Shown piece after piece: positions 24,139 through 35,753 of a DNA stretch of 64,000 nt; the stretch's first letter is position 1; the number at the start of each line of letters is the position of its first letter. The DNA is from Viscum album (Eukaryota > Streptophyta > Magnoliopsida > Santalales > Viscaceae), in contig OY728153.1 of the NCBI GenBank assembly GCA_963277665.1, positions 269,302,250-269,366,249 of the forward strand, written 5' to 3'. A model generated the notes under the pieces. It made no database searches, was not told the origin of the DNA, and saw only the letters and a list, made by a program, of their open reading frames with translations. The translations under genes were made by a program, and so were the position numbers.

Positions 24139-25722
24139 TGTAACACCCCAAGCTTCCATGGTACTCTTCTCGCTGAATAATACAGTAGCGTGTATTGTAC
24201 GCAACTTCAAGTTCTAACACACACCACAACTAATAAAACTAGCCGTTATGAATAGTAATACCCACTTTTTGAAATTTTATACATTTTATCTTTCAAAATG
24301 GACTTCATTTTTGGATTAGTAATATCGAAATTATCCTAGGGTAAAATTTTGGTACTTTTCGGATAACTTTCATATTTTGATGAATAGTGAAAATTACTAA
24401 ATTTTAATTAAAAACAAATTTTTTAATCGAAATAATTAATAGTGATAAATTATTAATTTGAGTGGTTTTAATGTATATTTATAATATAGTTTTACCATTT
24501 AATACAATTTTGGTCATTGGACAAAATTTCACATTTAAACCAGACATAAACAAGTGTCAATCTTTTGATAGTTATTATTTCTTAAAAACACGCTTTCGGT
24601 TTTCACAGTGGAAATTAATTTTAAATTAATTCTTCCACTTCTATATTTTGAATTTGTAAAAATGGATTCCAAATTTGGAATCAGGATTTCAATATTATGT
24701 AAATAGGTAACTCTTATTTTTAGACATTTTGAATAATTACTTTGGTAAATATTTTATTTACCATGGTTAAAGGGTAAATCCTCTAAATAAGGGTAAAAAA
24801 ATAATATTATATTAATATTAATTTACCCTAAAACATGTCCTAACCCTATTGGTTGATACATTTCCGACCATGGTCATCTTTGGGTCGATTTTGGGACCCC
24901 ATGGATCCACTTGTAACTGATAATGACACTTTACATTAATTAAGTTAAAGTAAATACAAAAATGACATAAGCTTATATATTTTAGAAAAACAATTTTTAC
25001 ATATGGTTATATATGTTATATTTTCGACTATAAATATTCGTTATAAAGATAAAAATATTTCCTAAATAATGGTATTTTATTTATAATTTTTATACACTAA
25101 ATAATTTAATTTATTTATGACACAATGATGATGCAGTAATTACCTTATTAGTGAAATATTAAATAATTGATATTATAAATACCCAAATAAATATAATTTT
25201 AGACTTTTAATGAATTAAACGAATTTTATAGGTTAAAATTACATGTTAGTATTTATTTAATAAACTTTGTTCTAAGTAATCATGCTGTTATGATTTTCAC
25301 AAAAATCAAATACCAAATAGTGTCAAAATTGACAAAAAATAGTTTTTAAAACAAATATTATATTATTAATTGATATTAAGTGCCTAAAAATATAATATTC
25401 GGATAAAGTACTTATATAATGATATGTGTATCATTAATGGACCACTTGGGGGTCTCTTGGAGGTATATAGTAATTTTATTAACTATATAATATAAAAATA
25501 GAAAGTTACATCGTAAGTGTCAAACTAATTAACCAAGAGTTAAAACTAAAAGATAAGGTTAATATAATGACCCAAACCTGTCTAAAATCTATTGGTTGAA
25601 AGTATTTAGACCCATACCCAAATTATTCTTTGAATAATTTACTTTGGAGCCATTAGAAACTGAATATGGATTTATTATAAAATAATACATTAAGTTTTTT
25701 CTAAAGAGCCCCTCCTCCCCCT

Positions 25723-25730
25723 TATAAAAG
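25723..25730 (+). promoter_or_regulatory. TATA box of element A 5' LTR
   Basis: TATAAAAG directly after CCCCTCCTCCCCCT, conserved in the 3' LTR and in element C. The LTR upstream of it would be U3 (~1.58 kb) and downstream R-U5 (~2.7 kb). Confidence 0.8.
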
Positions 25731-25900
25731 GACACCACTTCTAACCAATTCTTCACACCGTAAATGACTTTTGTCTCGGCCAAACTCGGACCAAATATCA
25801 TCCCAACTTCCCTCAATTTAATCTATAGGCCTTATTTTGATCATAAAGCCAACCTAAGGAGACCTTTTGATCAAATCAAAAGGAAGAACCCGAATAAGAG

Positions 25901-26586
25901 GTAATGTTTTCACCACCCTCTTTCAAGTTCCCTTCTTCTTCAACTTCTTCGTTCTTTGTTATTTACATTATAAAATAATATCTAAGGTATATCCTATATA
26001 ATTTTATGTTATTATAAATATGGTACAACCATATTCAGTATTCTATCCATCCCTTGAATGAAATGTCACCATACGTGCGTACGTACGGCTTACCGTCTCC
26101 ACGTCGTGGTGTAATTGTTATTCAATACATTATTATTTGGATGGGTATAATAATGATGTTTAATTCATGTAAATAATAAATATAACATGATAATGATTCT
26201 TTATATATGATATAATATCCAATTATATATTATTTTAATATCAAAATAATGATATTGTCGCTCGTGCGTACGTACGGACTACCGTCTCCACGAACGTGAT
26301 GAGATTCATTCCCCATCGTATCCATTCAAGTATAATTCTCATTTAATGATTAAAAATAATTTTTAAGGACTTGATATCATTATGTATATGAATAAGATAT
26401 AATCTATCCATAACAAACATGGCTTATGTAACAAAACATATTAAAGAAAACGAGTAAGTTAACAGCCAAAACGACGATAATACTAAAATATTATTAACAA
26501 AGAAATGTTAAAAGATCATATATGATATCATATTAATGTATATTATTATTGTATAATTTAATAACAATTATTTCACCATTATACAG
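25901..26586 (+). other. Putative leader intron 1 of element A
   Basis: Starts GTAATG after AAGAG and ends ATTATACAG. It contains the two GC-rich motif copies. The same donor is present in the 3' LTR (32838) and in element C (51413, 57754). Predicted from sequence only. Confidence 0.5.
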
Positions 26587-26622
26587 GAGGTTAACCTACC
26601 CTCAACCAAATAAAATTACAAG
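26587..26622 (+). other. Putative 36-nt microexon in element A 5' LTR leader
   Basis: Follows ACAG and precedes GTAAGGGG. The equivalent 3' LTR segment, 33524-33559, has both splice signals mutated (CAT, TTATGG), as a non-promoting 3' copy could tolerate. Length and position agree with elements B and C although the exon sequence itself differs. Confidence 0.5.
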
Positions 26623-28268
26623 GTAAGGGGTTTCTTATCTCACTTTTAATTCTGTGAGAATTCCATTGTTCACCACTTATTTATTGCATGTGGTGTGTGT
26701 ACTGCCCATAATTTTATTCATTGTGTAATATACATTAATTTTTGGATATATAAATCATCATTGTATGATCCTTATTTCATGGGTGTATGTTTCGTATGTT
26801 ACCAAATCGATAAGGGAATTTGAAATTTCAATTTCCACTCATTCGGCTTTACGCATACTTCATTGATTATTTTACTCCAAGATTATCTTTGGAATCACTA
26901 TTCATTTTCTTATGTCATAATTTAAACTCCCATTTATATAGATATACTTTTGATACACATAATAAATCCATTGATAAATTCTCAAGTCGTCGATATGAAC
27001 TTGATAAGATTAATTTTAACTCAATCTCTATTTATTTAGTTAAACATCCAATTCATTGGTGTTGTTTTTACAAGAATATGTGTGAATGTCTTCTGATTGA
27101 TTTACACTGAATATCCAATCATATTGATTGTATTTATATTTTTCACACATAATTATGTCGTTGATTTATCCTTAACCTAAGGATACAGTCTTTATAAGAT
27201 ATTTAATCTCAATTTACATTCCATTGAGACTCCTTTGTTGTTATACACCAAATCACTTTTATATGGTGTATATATTGTACTTTGACATAGTATATCATGA
27301 ATCCCTTTATTCTCATGATATTACAAATTTTATATTTCCTCAATTATTTTTATTCAAGTGTCTCTATTTTGATTAGAAACTCTAACTAAAATATCATTTT
27401 TAAATGTTTTAAAGATTTATTCTTCTAAATCTTTCTCATTAATGTCCATGTTTTAAAAATGGTTTTAAGGATTTATTTATATGGACATTAATGTTTTTAA
27501 ATTTAAATTACTTTTAAAAGTTTCAAAGTGGTATGGGACACTTTGATTCAAAAATCAATTTTTAAATGGCTTCTTGACAAATAGTGTGACTTTTAAATGT
27601 TTTCAAGAAAAAGGGGCATATTTCTCTCTAATAGTTTTGATGATTATTTTCATCTATGTCAATACCCTTCCTCATTCTCGATTGAGGTTAATATGATACA
27701 ATTAAATATTTCATATTGTATCGAATGAGTTATGTTTGACTGTGGATGTGCTATTTTTATACCATTCATGGTTTTTGATTAAAGTATTGACATTTCGTAT
27801 GCTAGTTTTAATACGAATGTTTATGTTATGTTTAAACCTGTTCATATAAGGAATGCATTGGACTTAGTAAGTGACGTGTAGAGCCCGCTATAACTTTTCG
27901 ATGCATCGGTAGGTCTCATGAAACAAACTAGTGTCTTGGCACAAGGCCTTGACAAAATCTTATTTGAAGTCTTGGCATGAGGCCTTGGCTACATGGTTAT
28001 GATAGTCTGGCATTATGCATTCCATCATTATGAAAGTTGTTATTGATATTGAATGTTTTTATTTGACTAGTAGAATATCCATGTGAATAATTAAATGGAA
28101 TTATTCCATTTTATCATTTCCAGATTATACTGAAGTTCAAGTTTAAAAGTCTTTTGTTTTAGTTATACATTGCCTTAAATGTTTATGCTTATCTATGAAA
28201 GTTTCCAATATATTGTTATCCTTACTGAGCATCTGAGCTCACCCCTTTCAATGTTTTATTTTTTCCAG
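26623..28268 (+). other. Putative leader intron 2 of element A
   Basis: Starts GTAAGG and ends TTTTTTCCAG. The segment after it (TATGTGAAGAAG...) is shared with element C, where the acceptor is TTTTCCAG or TTTTCTAG. It contains the conserved CTTGGCAC/AGGCCTTG pair. Confidence 0.48.
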
Positions 28269-28494
28269 TATGTGAAGAAGTAATTTATGAATGACCTGCA
28301 GAGATAGTATGAGGGGATATGAAGACAAGATGTTGTTGTAGTTTTTTTTATGATGTAATGTACGACTTATGAATATATCCAGTGTTTCCAAGACTACTAA
28401 ACTAATCGGTCTTTCGAGACTTGATATTTTGTGATCATTCCAATGTTATGTAATAATGCACCAACTCTGGGTAACTAGGGTCGGGGCGTTACAG

Positions 28495-28506
28495 TTGGTA
28501 TCAGAG
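28495..28506 (+). promoter_or_regulatory. Primer-binding site of element A
   Basis: TTGGTATCAGAG one base after the 5' LTR; the initiator Met tRNA type. Confidence 0.93.
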
Positions 28507-28635
28507 TAATTTTAGTACAAACCTTAAGAGCTAGATTTAGATAAACTCTGATTAGAGTACGTAGCCCTAAGATAGAATTTGATGATTAGTATAGAATAAC
28601 TTTCAAGAATTTTGGTATTGTTGTGATTCTGTGAG

Positions 28636-28812
28636 CTTTCCGAGAAATACATCCCTATCTGGATACGAGCAGGTAGAGGTGGCTCTGGAACAGATGTACC
28701 TAGGGGTAAAACCCAAAAACACCACTTTGAGCTAGACTCGAATGGGAACTGGTGCACGATAACGAGCCTTGCTTCACTCTTGGTTACGACACTCCCGGGG
28801 GATATGCTTAGG
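28636..28812 (+). other. GC-richer leader block shared with element C
   Basis: Between primer site and gag, about 175 bp are close to 90% identical by eye to 53755-53930 in element C, with most differences transitions. The plus-strand frame through CGAGCAGGTAGAGGTGGC is open across the block and would give a Gly/Arg-rich peptide (GRGGSGTDVPRGKT). The opposite strand is open too. It could be an upstream coding segment or an RNA packaging structure. Confidence 0.6.
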
Positions 28813-28978
28813 ATAATTTACATTTTCTTTACAAACTGATTTGAAGTATTATATATTAGATGAGTGTAAATGACCTTGGTTAATCCTAATGTGTTTCAAA
28901 TTGAGAATATGGTGACATGATATTCTCTAAATGATTTTATGATTACTGTTACTCACACAATGCTTTCTGGTTTTAGTC

Positions 28979-29450
28979 AATGGCTGGATTCTAAGGAAGT
29001 CATAGTGACTTTTAGAATGATGTACAGGGTGGGAATGGTGGTGGAAATAAGCAAAAAAATGGAATGTTGATAGGTGTAAAAGATATCGTCTTCATGAAAA
29101 ATCAATTTTCCAAAAATGTGATCAACAATATATATATTAACCAATTATCGGACTCAAAAAAGAAGACAAAGGTGATGAATGATAAGAGCTCCAGCAGTGG
29201 AGACTATAAAGAAAGGAATCCCCAATTTCCATCATGCAGGAAATATGGAAGGAGACACCCCAGAAAGTGTCTCAATGGGACAAAGAAATGCTTTACGTGA
29301 AGGAAGGAAGGACATAAAGTGAAGAATTGCCGATGAAAAATGAAGAGTACTATGGAAGAAGATAAAAATGGTCCCAAGAATCCATTTGCAGTCATTTGCC
29401 GTAAATGTAGGGGACCTGGCCATTACCCGAGTGAATGCCCTATTCTATAG
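28979..29450 (+). pseudogene. gag: gag remnant of element A (zinc-knuckle part)
   Basis: Most of the Gag domain seen in element C is missing, and only the C-terminal nucleic-acid-binding part is readable. The first knuckle (29235-29270) reads C-R-K-Y...H...C, with its second Cys changed to Tyr. A second (C-F-T-stop...H...C, about 29289-29330) contains a stop. A third (29397-29438), C-R-K-C-R-G-P-G-H-Y-P-S-E-C, is intact CCHC. A 78-codon open frame at 29064-29300 covers the first. The whole is too short and broken to form particles. Confidence 0.75.
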
Positions 29451-29810
29451 GATATTTTCTTGGTCAAAGAAGAAGATATGTGGAAATAAATGGTTGGAGA
29501 AATGTTTAAAAAGTATTAGTGCTCCTTATTAATGGGTTTACTTTGGAATAATTTTCTATTGTATTTTTAACCCTGCAGTTTTCCATGTGAGAATGATATT
29601 TGAGGAAGAATTATCTTTTCTCTTGTGGATATAGTTATAAATAATCATTTGGTTTTATAAGATCATTGGGTTGGAGGCAATTACAAGTTATTATAATTTG
29701 GGATGAAAATTCAAGGTATGAGATAAAATTTTTGGTTAAATTATGTTATGGTTATTTTGAGAAATTTATCTCATTTTGGTAATGTTATAAAATATAGTTT
29801 TTGAAAAAGG

Positions 29811-29940
29811 ACAACATGCAGACCATGTGACAACCCATCGCATCGGACAAAGCTGTGGGAATCGAACCCACAACCAAAGTGCGATTGGGATTTATCACCT
29901 ACCACTGGACTAGTGAAGTCCCTGGTTAGTATGACTATTA
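29811..29940 (-). repeat. tRNA-derived SINE-like sequence in element A
   Basis: On the minus strand, an A-box-like TAGTCCAGTGGTAGG (29898-29912) is followed ~30 bp later by a B-box-like GGTTCGATTCC (29858-29868), the spacing of a tRNA promoter. The minus strand then runs into TTTTT (29803-29809), a possible RNA polymerase III stop. Element C has the same sequence at the equivalent place (55520-55650). It is not a functional tRNA, because the 3' part does not fold as an acceptor stem. Confidence 0.55.
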
Positions 29941-31064
29941 TTTTTAGTTAAATGATATTATTGATCAATAATAATTTGATTTGGGATCTTATTTCTTATC
30001 AAATTAATAACCTTAGTATAGGAAAATGATTTGGTGATTAAGTGATAAATATTATTTTGGAAGATGTTTGCTTTGTTGGGAACACTATATGCCCAAGGAA
30101 AATAGAATAGTATGGGATTTCATTTGAGGAGTAATGGTGGATTTTTATCTATGTTTTTATTGTGGATTTATAGTGATTTAGGTTATTTATGGAAATGATT
30201 AGCCTATAATTGAGAATATTTGATTAGGTTAATTACTTTTAAGTATGTGACTTTAAGAGTAATTGATGTCATTTGGAGATACCATTTAACATGGAAGAAT
30301 ACATAACCAAATTCTTCTAAGTGTTGAGTTTCAGTATTATTTTGGATTTTATTAAATGATTTTAAGGACAATTCTTTATTGAATTCTATTTATTTAACTT
30401 TGGGGTATTGTTGGTTGAATTTTAGAAATTAAGATTAGTGTTTATTTCTCTAATGAAATAACCTTCTGGGGGATAATCAGATCTTATACTAACCATTTTG
30501 GTTTTAATTAATCTCTAAAGACAAGGTAAATATATAGTTTATTCTTTGTGGATTATGTGATTCTATAAGAATTTTATTGTAGCTCTTCTAGTGTGACCAA
30601 GTCTTCTGGAATACTCATCGTTTAAAAATGATTTAGTAGTAGAAATTTATTAAAGAATGAAACTTTACTTAAAATTTAATTATATATCTTTATGTTCATA
30701 GTCAATCTCAAAAATGAATTCCTCATATTTATGTAATGTAACTTAAAAAATAATAAAAATGTTGTCCGTTTACTTTTCCTACTGGGAAACTAATGACCAT
30801 TTTCCCATCACAAGTTTGTGGTTTTCTTGTTGTTAACTTTCTCTTGATCATGTTTTCTATCCCTCTCCATCAGAACTTGACACTTAGTTTATCATCTATA
30901 TCCATGTTTTTCTACATGGAATCCTAGTATAGGTTATCTTGGGTGTCCTTTGTACTTCTCTTTCTTTCTTTTAAAGTGATATTTTTATTGACTCTTTTTC
31001 CAATGTGGGACTTTCCATTATATTCCCAAGACCAATTTTAAAAATTGTGAGGACGCAATTTATT
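29941..31064 (+). other. Non-coding interior of element A
   Basis: No domain readable. The last part, about 30640-31064, is clearly related to 55770-56210 in element C (for example the TCACAAGTTTGTG stretch), and its final bases (TTGTGAGGAC) also occur in element B (35719). Confidence 0.7.
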
Positions 31065-31078
31065 GAAGGAGGGGAGAA
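31065..31078 (+). promoter_or_regulatory. Polypurine tract of element A
   Basis: GAAGGAGGGGAGAA immediately before the 3' LTR start TGTAACACCCC. Confidence 0.85.
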
Positions 31079-34000
31079 TGTAACACCCCAAGCTTCCATG
31101 GTACGCTTCTCGATGAATAATATAGTAGCGTGTATTGTACGCAACTTCAAGTTCTAACACACACCACAACTAATAAAACTAGCCGTTATGAATAGTAATA
31201 CCCACTTTTTGAAATTTTATACATTTTATCTTTCAAAATGGACTTCATTTTTGGATTTTTAATATCAAAATTAGCCTAGGGTGAAATTTTGGTACTTTTT
31301 GGATAAATTTCATATTTTGATGAATAGTGAAAATTACTAAATTCTAATTAAAAACAACTTTTTTAATAAAAATAATTAATAGTGATAAATTAGGAATTTG
31401 AGGGGTTTTAAAGTATATTTAGAATATATTTTTATCATTTAATACAATTTTGGTCATTGGACATAATTTCACATTTAAACCAGACATAAACAAGTGTCAA
31501 TCTTTTGACGGTTATTATTTCTTAAAAACACGCTTTTTTTACAGCAGGAATTAATTTTAAATTAATTTCTACCACTTCTGTGTTTTGAATTTGATAAAAT
31601 TGAATCCATATTTAGAATCAGGATGTCCATATTATGTAAATAGGTAACTCTTATTTTTTGAAATTTTGAATAATTACTTCGGTAAATATTTTATTTATCA
31701 TGGTTAAAGGATAAATCCGGTAAATAAGGGTAAAAAAATAATATTATAATAATATTAATTTACCCTAAAACGTGTCCTAACCCTATTGGTTGATAAATTT
31801 CCGACCATGGTCATCTTTGGGTCGATTTTGGGACCCCATGGATCCACTTGTAAGTGATAATGACACTTTATATTAATTAAGTTAAAGTAAATACAAAAAT
31901 GACATAAGCCTGTAACTTTTAGAAAAAAAATTTTTACATAGGGTTATATATGTTATATTTTTTACTATAAATATTTATTAGAAAGATACAAATATTTATT
32001 ACATAATGGAATTTTATTTATAATTTTTAGACATTAAATAATTTAATTTATTTATGACACAATGATGATGCAGTAATTACCTTATTAGTGAAATATTAAA
32101 TAATTGATATTATAAATACCCAAATAAATATAATTTGAAACTTTTAATGAATTAAATGAATTTAATAGGTTAAAATTATATATTAGGATTTATTTAATGA
32201 AATTTTTTCGAAGTAATCATGCTGTTATGATTTTCACAAAAATCAAATACCAAATAGTGTCAAAATTGACATAAAAGAGTTTTTAAAACAAATATTATAT
32301 TATTGATTGATATTAAATTTTTAAAAATATAAGGTTCATCCAAAGGACTTGTATCATGATATTTGTATCATTAATGGACCACTTTGGGGTCTCTTGGAGG
32401 TATATAGTAAGGTTATTAACTATATAATATAAAAATACAAAGTGACATGGTTAGTGTCAAACTAATTAACCAAGAGTAAAAACTAAAAGATAATGTTAAT
32501 ATAATGACCCAAACCTGTCTAAAATATATTGGTTGAAAGTATTTAGACACATACCAAACTTAGGCTTTGTATAATCCACTTTGGAGCCATTAGAAAATGA
32601 ATATTAATTTATTATAAAATAATACATTAAGTTTTTCCTAAAGAGCCCCTCCTCCCCCTTATAAAAGGACACCACTTCTAACCAATTCTTCACACCTTAA
32701 ATGCCTTTTGGCTCGGCCAAAATTGGCCCAAATATCCTCCCAAATTATATCACTTCAACCTAGATGCCTTAGTTTGATCATAAATCCAACCTAAGGAGCC
32801 ATTTTGGTCAAATAAAAAGGAAGAACCCGAATAAGAGGTAATGTTTTCGCCACCCTCTTTCAAGTTCCCTTCTTCTTCAACTTCTTCGTTCTTTGTTATT
32901 TACATTATAAAATAATAACTCCAGTATCTCATATATAATGTGATTTTATTATAAATATGGTACAACCAAATTATTTATTCTATCAATCCCTTGAATGACA
33001 TGTCACCATACGTGCGTACGTACGGCTTACGGTCTCCATGTCGTGGTGTAATTTTTATTCAATACATTATTATTTGGATGGGTATAATAATGATGTGTAA
33101 TTAATGTAAATAATAAATATAACATGATAATTATTCTGTATATATGATATACCATCCAATTATATATTATTTTAATATCAAAAGAATGATTGTATCGCTC
33201 GTGCGTATGTACGGACTACCGTCTCCACGAACGCGATGAGATTCATTCCCCATCGTATCCATTCAAGTATAATTCTCATTTGATAATTAAAAATAATGTT
33301 TAAGGACTTGATATAATTCTGTATATTAATAAGATACAACCTATCCATAACAAACATGGCTTACGTAACAAAACATATAAAAGAAAATGAGTAAGTTAAC
33401 ACCTGAAACGACGATAATACTAAAATATTATTAACAAAGAAATGTTAAAAGATCATATATTATATCATATTAATGTATATGATTATTGTATAATTTAATA
33501 ACAATTATTTCACCATTATACATGAGGTTAAGCTACACTCAACCAAGGAAAAGTACAAGTTATGGGGTTTCTTATCTCACATTTAATTCCGTGAGAATTC
33601 CATTGTTCACCACTTATTTATTGCATGTGGTGTGTGTACTTCCCATAATTTTATTCATTGTGTAATATACTTTAATTTTTGTATATATACATCATAATTT
33701 TATGATACTTATTTTATGTTTGTATGTTTTGTATGTTACCAAATCGATAAGAGAATTTGAAATTTCAATTTCCACTGATTCGGCTTTACGCATACTTCAT
33801 TGATTATTTTACTCCATGATTATGTGTGGAATCACTATTAATTTTCTTATGTCACAATTTCCACTCCCCTTTATATGGATATAATTTTGATACACATAGT
33901 CACTCCATTGATAAATTCTTAAGTCGTCGATATAAACTTGATAAGATTAATTTTAACTCAATCTCCATTGATTGAGTTAAACATCCAATTCATTGGTGTT

Positions 34001-35429
34001 GTTTTTACAAGAATATGTGTGAATGTCCTCTGATTGATTTACACTGAATATCCAATCATATTGAGTGTATTTATATTTTTCACACATAATTATGTAGTTG
34101 ATTTATCCTTAACCTAAGGATACAGTCTTTATAATAGATTTAATCTCAATTTACATTCCATTGAGACTCCTTTGTTGTTATACACCAAATCACTTTTATA
34201 TGGTGTATAGAATGTACTTTTACATAGTATATCATGAATACCTTTATTCTCATGATATTAAAATGTTTATATTACCTCAATTATTTTTATTCAAGTGTAT
34301 CTATTTTGGTTATAAACTCTAACTAGAATATCATTTTTAAATGTTTTAATGATTTATTCATCTAAATCTTTCTCATTAATGTCCATGGTTTAAAAATGGT
34401 TTTAAGGATTTATTTATATGGACATTGATGTTTTTAAATTTAAATTCCTTTTAAAAGTTTCAAAGTGGTATGGGACACTTTGATTCAAAAATCTATTTTT
34501 AAATGGCTTCTTGACCAATAGTGTGACTTCTAAATGTTTTCAAGAAAAAGGGGCATATTTCTCTCTAATATTTTTTATGATTATTTTAATCTATGTCAAT
34601 ACCCTTCATCATTCTCGATTGAGGTTAATCGGATACAATAAAATATTCCATATTGTATCGAATGAGTTATGTTTAACTGTGGATGTTCTAGTTTTATACC
34701 ATTCATGGTTTGTGGTTAAAGTATTGACATTTCGTATGCTAGTTTTAATAAGAATGTTTATGTTATGTTTAAACTTTTTCATATGAGGAATGAATTAGAC
34801 TTAGTAAGTGACGTGTGGAGCCCACTATAACTCCTTGATGCATCGGTAGGTATCATGAGACAAACTAGTGTCTTGGCACGAGGCCTTGACAAAATCTTAT
34901 TTGTAGTCTTGGCACGAGGCCTTGGCTACGTGGTTATGATAGTCTGGAATTATGCATTCCATCATTATAAAAGTGGTTATTGATATTTAATGTGGTTATT
35001 TGACTAGTATAATTTCCATGTGAATAAGTAAATGGAATTATTTCATTTTATCTTTTCTATATTATGCTTAAGTTCAAGTTTAAAAGGCTTTTGTTTTAGT
35101 TATACATTGCCTTAAATGTTTATGCTTATCTATGAAAGTTTCCGCTATATTGTTATCCTTACTAAGCATCTTATCTCACCCCTTTCAATGTTTTATTTTT
35201 CCCAAGATGTGAAGAAGTAATTTATGAATGACCTGTAGGGATAGTATGAGGGGATATGAAGACAAGATGTTGTTTTAGTTTTTTTATGATGTAATGTAAG
35301 ACTTATGAATATATCTAGTGTTTCCAAGACTACTAAACTAATTGGTCATTAGAGACTTGATCTTTTGTGATCATTCCAATGTTATGTAATAATGCTCTGA
35401 CTCTGGGTAACTAGGGTCGGGGTGTTACA
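31079..35429 (+). repeat. 3' LTR of element A
   Basis: Near full-length match to 24139-28493. TATAAAAGG is at 32660, the first donor GTAATG at 32838 is kept, but both borders of the microexon and the last acceptor (CCCAAG) have changed. Ends GGGGTGTTACA, followed by TTACC. Confidence 0.92.
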
Positions 35430-35434
35430 TTACC
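35430..35434. repeat. Target-site duplication of element A, right copy (TTACC)
   Basis: Exact match to 24134-24138. Confidence 0.93.
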
Positions 35435-35753
35435 CTTGAGTTTATCCCATGTAAACAACATTTTTCATGTCTCAGTGTTAAGAAACTATGTGTCATATTC
35501 ATATCCCGTTTTGAGCCCTAAAATAGTTCAGTTGGAAGAGAACCTTTATTATAAGGAAAAATCTATTCAAATTCCTAACCATAGAGAACACTTTTTTATA
35601 ATAAGTTGATTAACTAGTTTAAGGTTTTATGGAAAACCCTTATGATTAACGAGGTAACATTGAAATTTGAAAATGTTGTGAGTGGAAGCTATCCCCACTT
35701 GTTTAATAAGTGAATAAAATTGTGAGGACATAATTTATAAAAGGTTGGAAGAA
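35435..35753 (+). pseudogene. pol: End of element B pol (integrase C-terminal region) and polypurine tract
   Basis: Continues the reading broken at 24138. The region around 35435-35515, with a stretch resembling the plant Gypsy V-H-N-V-F-H-V-S-x-L-K-K-Y motif in decayed form, is the usual integrase C-terminus. A run of non-coding bases follows, with TTGTGAGGAC as in element A, and a purine-rich AAAAGGTTGGAAGAA (35739-35753) abuts the 3' LTR. Confidence 0.72.

Larger units (their letters stand above)
24139..28493 (+). repeat. 5' LTR of element A
   Basis: Matches 31079-35429 throughout, with scattered substitutions. It contains the TATA promoter (25723), two putative introns around a 36-nt exon (26587-26622), two copies of the GC-rich CGTGCGTACGTACGG motif (26074, 26263), and the paired CTTGGCAC...AGGCCTTG block (27934-27988). 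It ends GGGGCGTTACA. Confidence 0.93.
24139..35429 (+). mobile_element. Element A: gag-only, non-autonomous Gypsy-related element with ~4.35 kb LTRs
   Basis: Bounded by perfect TTACC duplications and two LTRs of 4355 and 4351 bp that start TGTAACACCCC and end GTTACA. The interior (28494-31078) is only about 2.6 kb. It holds a primer site, a leader block, Gag zinc-knuckle remnants, a tRNA-like insertion and a polypurine tract. No protease, RT, RNase H or integrase can be read. Such elements are known as LARDs or, with gag, TR-GAG elements. It is inserted in the integrase tail of element B, whose 3' non-coding region it resembles, so a B-like relative is a plausible helper. Confidence 0.92.

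Noticed and set aside
29811..29940. Functional tRNA gene
   Set aside because: A and B boxes are present but no acceptor stem or anticodon arm can be built; called SINE-like instead.
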